This document shows, in pieces, positions 5,673 to 8,588 of a stretch of 8,588 nucleotides of DNA. The notes below the pieces were generated by a model. That model was not told the origin of the DNA. It saw only the letters and a list, made by a program, of their open reading frames with translations, and ran no database searches. The DNA is taken from NCBI GenBank assembly GCA_002255025.1, contig NJEJ01000037.1, positions 1 to 8,588 of the forward strand. The letters are read 5' to 3'. The stretch's first letter is position 1, and each line of letters opens with the position of its first letter. This DNA is from Candidatus Bathyarchaeota archaeon ex4484_135. Lineage in GTDB: Archaea > Thermoproteota > Bathyarchaeia > EX4484-135. The translations under genes and the position numbers were made by a program.

Positions 5673-5682
5673 GCCTTAAAAG
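5673..5682 (+). promoter_or_regulatory. TATA box for the surface-protein gene
   Basis: GCCTTAAAAG, preceded by purine-rich ACGAA, is centred about 37 bp before the ATG at 5715. A similar AGCCTTAAGG lies 22 bp further upstream (5651-5660) and could be a second, weaker box. Expected transcription start is near 5704. Confidence 0.55.
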
Positions 5683-5714
5683 AGCGATTGAGTCAGAGGA
5701 AAGGGGTGAGGGGC

Positions 5715-7148
5715 ATGAGTAACTATCACACGGCCTATCCGCCTTATGCTTACCCGACTCAACCTGTTAAGCGCTTACGCATCTTCACGCGTAAGATACT
5801 CTATGCGGTCATCCTCATCGCCGTGGTGGCTGGCGTCTCGGGCGGTGTTATTTATTATCAGTTTATCTTGCCGCATGTCCGATTAACATCATGGGAAATT
5901 GTGCTAGTTGATGATAAGCCAGCCCTCAAAGTGGGCTTCCGGACAAATGTCTTTCCAATACTAGTGAAGCTCATAGGGCCTGATAGGAAGACTGTGATTG
6001 ATGAAGCTCGTGCTGAGATACCCGAGGATATTCCCGTCATCCTCTACTTACCAGTGTTAGGCGAGGAAGTAGCTAACGTGGTGCCTGGAACCTATTATCT
6101 GCGCTTCATCTACAAGGATAAGGTGGTGCTCTATGAATCAGTGGACGTGAAGCTTGGCCTTGAGATCGTGAGTGTAGCCGTTGATACCGATTACTTTCCC
6201 AAGACGTTCTCCTATCCTGGTGGCTGGTATATCACGGGGGTAAACATGACCGTTAAGAACACGGGCAATTCTCCTGTTAGAATCAATAACGTTCATGTTA
6301 TAGGAGAGAGCGGGAGTGCGCGTTTCTGGCTCAGGCGAGCGATCGTCTTGGAGCCCGGGCATCAAGCCCTCATCTCCGCTGAGGTAAGTGATCAGCGGAG
6401 TGCTGTTTACTTGGGGGGTGTTGGCACATATGAGGTAGAGGTATCCTTAGAGTTGGGTCCCCGAGCGTTCTCGCACCGTGTTAAGGTCAGGGCACCAGCT
6501 CCGAGGCTTGTGGTTGAGGACCTAAAGTTAGGTGTATATTTCAGTATATACGCTGAGGCATGGCGTCTCAATAACATAACCCTCACCATCAGGAACACGG
6601 GAACATGGACGATCTACGTTTACGCTATTGAGGTCGTTGTCGTCGAGCTTCAGGCCTCAGATTCTTATAGGTTTTTTGATCTAATTATGATAGAACCCGG
6701 AGAGATAAAGACCATCTATGCGGACCTCTACATCAAGATACCTCAACCCGGGGGGTATAACGTGACCATCTCTCTAGATTTAAGCCCGGATAGCTGGCTC
6801 GTCAAAACGACATTGGAAATCAAGGCTCCTCTTATCACAATAAAAGACGTGTCCTTTTCGCTCAGATACTATGAATACACAGATGAGTGGGAGCTGGTCT
6901 ACGTCACCGTTACTCTTGAGAACACAGGCGAGGCTGATGGCTACGTTTATGAAATCTGGGTAGAGATAGAGGGGGTGGATGAGAGCTACGATTACTTTGG
7001 CGGTGAGCTCATCAGACCGGGAGAAACTAAGACGCTAACAGCTTACGTATACATCTGGATAGAGCAGCCTGGCACGTATAACGTTACGGTCAAGGTGGAT
7101 CTCGGCTTCACGACCATCACGTATGAGACCGTGCTCACCGTCGGCTGA
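5715..7148 (+). CDS. Membrane-anchored surface protein with tandem Ig-like/CARDB-type beta modules
   Basis: The 477-aa protein has a short cytoplasmic-type N-terminus rich in Tyr/Pro, a basic patch (KRLRIFTRK), one membrane span at about 29-51 (ILYAVILIAVVAGVSGGVIY), and a long extracellular part with no second span. The outer part forms about four beta-sandwich modules (roughly 55-148, 149-260, 263-370, 372-477). The last two are clear repeats: EPGEIKTIYADLYIKIPQPG (327-346) against RPGETKTLTAYVYIWIEQPG (434-453), each followed by a YNVT strand; EPGHQALISAEV (213-224) marks the same place in the second module. The NTG turn and PGE loop are typical of CARDB-like domains. N-glycosylation sequons occur (NMT, NIT, NVT twice). 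I chose ATG 5715 because GGTGA lies 5 nt before it and the TATA box fits; TTG 5688 would add 9 residues. Role unknown: adhesion, S-layer association or virion surface are possible. Confidence 0.82.
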   Translation: MSNYHTAYPPYAYPTQPVKRLRIFTRKILYAVILIAVVAGVSGGVIYYQFILPHVRLTSWEIVLVDDKPALKVGFRTNVFPILVKLIGPDRKTVIDEARAEIPEDIPVILYLPVLGEEVANVVPGTYYLRFIYKDKVVLYESVDVKLGLEIVSVAVDTDYFPKTFSYPGGWYITGVNMTVKNTGNSPVRINNVHVIGESGSARFWLRRAIVLEPGHQALISAEVSDQRSAVYLGGVGTYEVEVSLELGPRAFSHRVKVRAPAPRLVVEDLKLGVYFSIYAEAWRLNNITLTIRNTGTWTIYVYAIEVVVVELQASDSYRFFDLIMIEPGEIKTIYADLYIKIPQPGGYNVTISLDLSPDSWLVKTTLEIKAPLITIKDVSFSLRYYEYTDEWELVYVTVTLENTGEADGYVYEIWVEIEGVDESYDYFGGELIRPGETKTLTAYVYIWIEQPGTYNVTVKVDLGFTTITYETVLTVG

Positions 7149-7222
7149 TAGTCTTACTCCCTGATCTATCCATCCGGGCCGCATCATGGGGGATTAGCGA
7201 GGAGCTCCTTGGCTGGGGCCAT

Positions 7223-7262
7223 CCCCTTACCCCAGCCGGCCATCCAGGAGAGGGGTAAGGGG
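7223..7262. repeat. Inverted-repeat site 2, reverse-orientation partner of site 1
   Basis: Arms CCCCTTACCCC (7223-7233) and GGGGTAAGGGG (7252-7262) flank the 18-bp core AGCCGGCCATCCAGGAGA. Its reverse complement agrees with the site 1 core at 16 of 18 positions, so the two sites are in inverted orientation about 4.6 kb apart. The left arm can also join another perfect hairpin, GGCTGGGG (7211-7218) with CCCCAGCC (7230-7237), which excludes the main one. Confidence 0.75.
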
Positions 7263-7318
7263 CCATCATGCGAGAGGGCTGGGTGGGCTAGCCCGACCAG
7301 GCCAGGGAGAGGCCCTCA

Positions 7319-7356
7319 CCCTTACCCCTGATGTCCTGAGAGGCTTGGGGTAAGGG
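7319..7356. repeat. Inverted-repeat site 3
   Basis: CCCTTACCCC (7319-7328) and GGGGTAAGGG (7347-7356) flank the core TGATGTCCTGAGAGGCTT, again exactly 18 bp. The core is unrelated to those of sites 1 and 2. It starts about 96 bp after site 2. Confidence 0.72.
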
Positions 7357-7414
7357 AGAACATTACCCGGAGCCTCAGGCCAGCTCAAGGCCTCAATTCA
7401 TATTCTATCCCCAT

Positions 7415-7454
7415 CCCCTTACCCCTCTATCCTCTTCCTCTTAGGGGTAAGGGG
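7415..7454. repeat. Inverted-repeat site 4
   Basis: CCCCTTACCCC (7415-7425) and GGGGTAAGGGG (7444-7454) flank the pyrimidine-rich core TCTATCCTCTTCCTCTTA, 18 bp. It starts 96 bp after site 3 and lies 85 bp before the stop of the HTH gene. No partner with this core is in the window. Confidence 0.72.
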
Positions 7455-7538
7455 CTCTATGTGCTAGGCTAAGCCGCCTCATAGAAAAAGCCCGTTCAGG
7501 ATCGTGAGCTGGGAGCTCCCAGGCCCCCAGCGATAGGG

Positions 7539-7979
7539 TTAGGGGGGCTCATCCACCTCGCCCTCTATGAAAGCCAGCCATAGTGGAAGCCACCTGAGGA
7601 GCTCAGCCCACCGTCTCCCGGCAGCCTGACGCCTGACCCGGGCCGGGAGTTTTCTCAAGTCCTGAGGGCCATAGCCTCTACGCTTCACCAAGCCCCATCG
7701 GATATATTTAGCCAGGCGCCTATACACCACGCTCGGAGAACGCCCAAAGGCCCTCGCAATTTGGTTGATGGAGTAGCCCAACCGATAGAGGACCTGATAG
7801 GCTACGGCCTCTCTTGAGCTCACGGCTCGCCTCGGCCTGGCTGGCTTCCTCGGTTTAGCTGGCCTATACGTGAGGTAATCCTGAGGAGCCCGGCCTCTCC
7901 GGCACCTTGAACGCCTTAGTCTCTGGAGCTCAGCCAGGGCCACTATGCGCCCCACGAGGCCATGTCCTATATCGGCCAT
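7539..7979 (-). CDS. Helix-turn-helix DNA-binding protein
   Basis: The 146-aa protein is strongly basic. After an N-terminal helical part comes a Pro/Arg/Lys tract (PAKPRKPARPRR, about 40-51) resembling an AT-hook-like linker, then a homeodomain-like/MarR-type HTH (about 57-92): REAVAYQVLYRLGYSINQIA with recognition helix SPSVVYRRLAK. A Trp/Leu-rich tail (RWAELLRWLPLWLAFIEGE) may be a dimer or partner surface. I chose ATG 7979 because GTGAT lies 4 nt before it; GTG 7988 would add three residues. It follows the stop of the nuclease-fold gene by 11 nt, so the two are surely cotranscribed. Its 3' end faces the array of sites 2-4, making it a candidate binder of those arms or of the CTCC/GGAG palindromes, though nothing in the sequence proves this. 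The family is not recognised beyond the HTH. Confidence 0.78.
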   Translation of the reverse strand: MADIGHGLVGRIVALAELQRLRRSRCRRGRAPQDYLTYRPAKPRKPARPRRAVSSREAVAYQVLYRLGYSINQIARAFGRSPSVVYRRLAKYIRWGLVKRRGYGPQDLRKLPARVRRQAAGRRWAELLRWLPLWLAFIEGEVDEPP

Positions 7980-7990
7980 GATGATCACTT

Positions 7991-8588
7991 CTATAACATG
8001 AAATTAGCCAGCGCCCACGGATTGGGGTCGGCTACTAGGCCCGCCAGCCATAGGATATACCAGATGAGGCCTTGCCAATCTCCGTGCCTGAAGACCTCTA
8101 TGGGGAAGACCCAATACCGCTCCTTGTGATAATGGCACGTCGGCCCCTCATAGACATACGCCCGGTCGAGTTCTCTGAGGAGCACTCGTCCTGTCTGCCA
8201 CAGGATAGCCTTGTCGAGGCTATACGGGAGCTCCCGGTCGAGCCAAGCCACTATTATGTAACGGTCAGGATCATGATCCTCGGCATATTTCAGCTTAGAT
8301 GGAAGAACCCTAACACCACGCTCCTCTATGGCCCTCAAATCCAGCTTATCCGTGCCCGTAACCTCTACCTCAGCCACCAGCTCTCCATGAAAGCGTATTA
8401 TCACATCTGGATCGTGAGCCTTGGACTTGTGCCTCTTCCTATTCACATCAAAGCCCGGTGAGAATTGTAATAAAGCACTCCTGAGGGCGTAGATGGTGAG
8501 GCGTTCCCTGGGCTTGCCACGCTCAATTAGCTCCCTCTTAAAACGTTGCCTAATCTCCTTAAGTTCTTCCGGCGTCCTGGGCTTGAAA
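7991..8588 (-). CDS. Putative PD-(D/E)XK-like nuclease-fold protein, 5' end beyond right edge
   Basis: The frame is open from the window edge (first full codon 8587-8585) to TAG at 7993-7991, 198 residues visible. The GTG at 8446 is not needed as a start, because the 47 residues before it read as good helical protein (PEELKEIRQRFKRELIERGK, then TIYALRSALLQF). The middle part suggests a PD-(D/E)XK core: DPDVIIRFHG (D59, D61) forming a strand and hairpin into ELVAEVEVTG (E73, E75), with an acidic residue where the Lys of E-x-K is usual. A further strand, DRYIIVAWL, follows. The C-terminal part is aromatic-rich (WQTGRVLLRELDRAYVYEG, then YWVFPIEVF and WYILWLAGL). If the fold is right it may be a resolvase or endonuclease of the element; the unusual E-x-E leaves activity in doubt. 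It is the first gene of an operon with the HTH gene. Confidence 0.65.
   Translation of the reverse strand, partial: FKPRTPEELKEIRQRFKRELIERGKPRERLTIYALRSALLQFSPGFDVNRKRHKSKAHDPDVIIRFHGELVAEVEVTGTDKLDLRAIEERGVRVLPSKLKYAEDHDPDRYIIVAWLDRELPYSLDKAILWQTGRVLLRELDRAYVYEGPTCHYHKERYWVFPIEVFRHGDWQGLIWYILWLAGLVADPNPWALANFML

Noticed and set aside
7223..7454. The three sites read as a CRISPR array
   Set aside because: The repeat unit is a pair of short arms around a variable core, not a constant repeat; the intervening 56-59 bp are not bounded by identical full repeats; no cas genes are present.
8072..8461. 129-codon plus-strand frame opposite the nuclease-fold gene
   Set aside because: It lies antisense to a longer minus-strand frame that is open to the window edge, is tightly linked to the HTH gene, and has more protein-like composition.
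8446..8588. GTG at 8446 as the true start of the nuclease-fold gene
   Set aside because: The frame continues to the edge for 47 more codons with helix-like, charged and hydrophobic patterning and no stop, and the GTG lacks a ribosome binding site.

Overview
The window looks like part of a GC-rich, probably hyperthermophilic crenarchaeal (Thermoproteota-type) chromosome, in which an integrated mobile element begins immediately after a tRNA-Gly gene. The signs of an archaeon are TATA/BRE-like promoter boxes about 25-30 bp upstream of genes, ribosome binding sites of the GGTGA/GGTGAT type, GTG and TTG starts, heavy use of AGG and ATA codons, a 2-oxoacid:ferredoxin oxidoreductase subunit, and an SSV-like archaeal integrase. 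I cannot name the species.

Region 1 (1-1462) is ordinary chromosome: the 5' end of a KorA-type 2-oxoacid:ferredoxin oxidoreductase alpha subunit (minus), a divergent YrdC/Sua5 threonylcarbamoyl-AMP synthase (plus), and a small multi-spanning membrane protein (minus) that overlaps the Sua5 stop. Region 2 (1465-2595) is the integration junction: a tRNA-Gly(CCC) gene with its own promoter, then an archaeal tyrosine integrase whose reading frame stays open back through the 3' half of the tRNA. This is the geometry of an SSV-type int(C) half-gene.

Region 3 (2612-7454) is the most interesting. A second, unrelated and very small tyrosine recombinase (190 aa, all six catalytic positions present) is preceded by a 38-bp site made of arms CCCTTACCCC / GGGGTAAGGG around exactly 18 bp. 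Three more sites with the same arms and the same 18-bp gap stand about 96 bp apart at 7223-7454. The 18-bp core of site 1 matches the reverse complement of site 2 at 16 of 18 positions; the cores of sites 3 and 4 differ. Sites 1 and 2 therefore bracket, in inverted orientation, about 4.6 kb holding the small recombinase, an 87-aa AT-richer ORF, a 141-aa ORF, 1.5 kb of gene-free DNA rich in short palindromes, and a membrane-anchored surface protein with repeated beta-sandwich modules. My working hypothesis is a recombinase-controlled invertible or shuffling segment carried by an integrated element. A protein-binding array or RNA hairpins remain possible.

Region 4 (7539-8588) is a minus-strand operon: a putative PD-(D/E)XK-like nuclease-fold protein that runs off the right edge, then an HTH DNA-binding protein. 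The distal att copy of the tRNA end is not seen in the window, so the element probably continues to the right.
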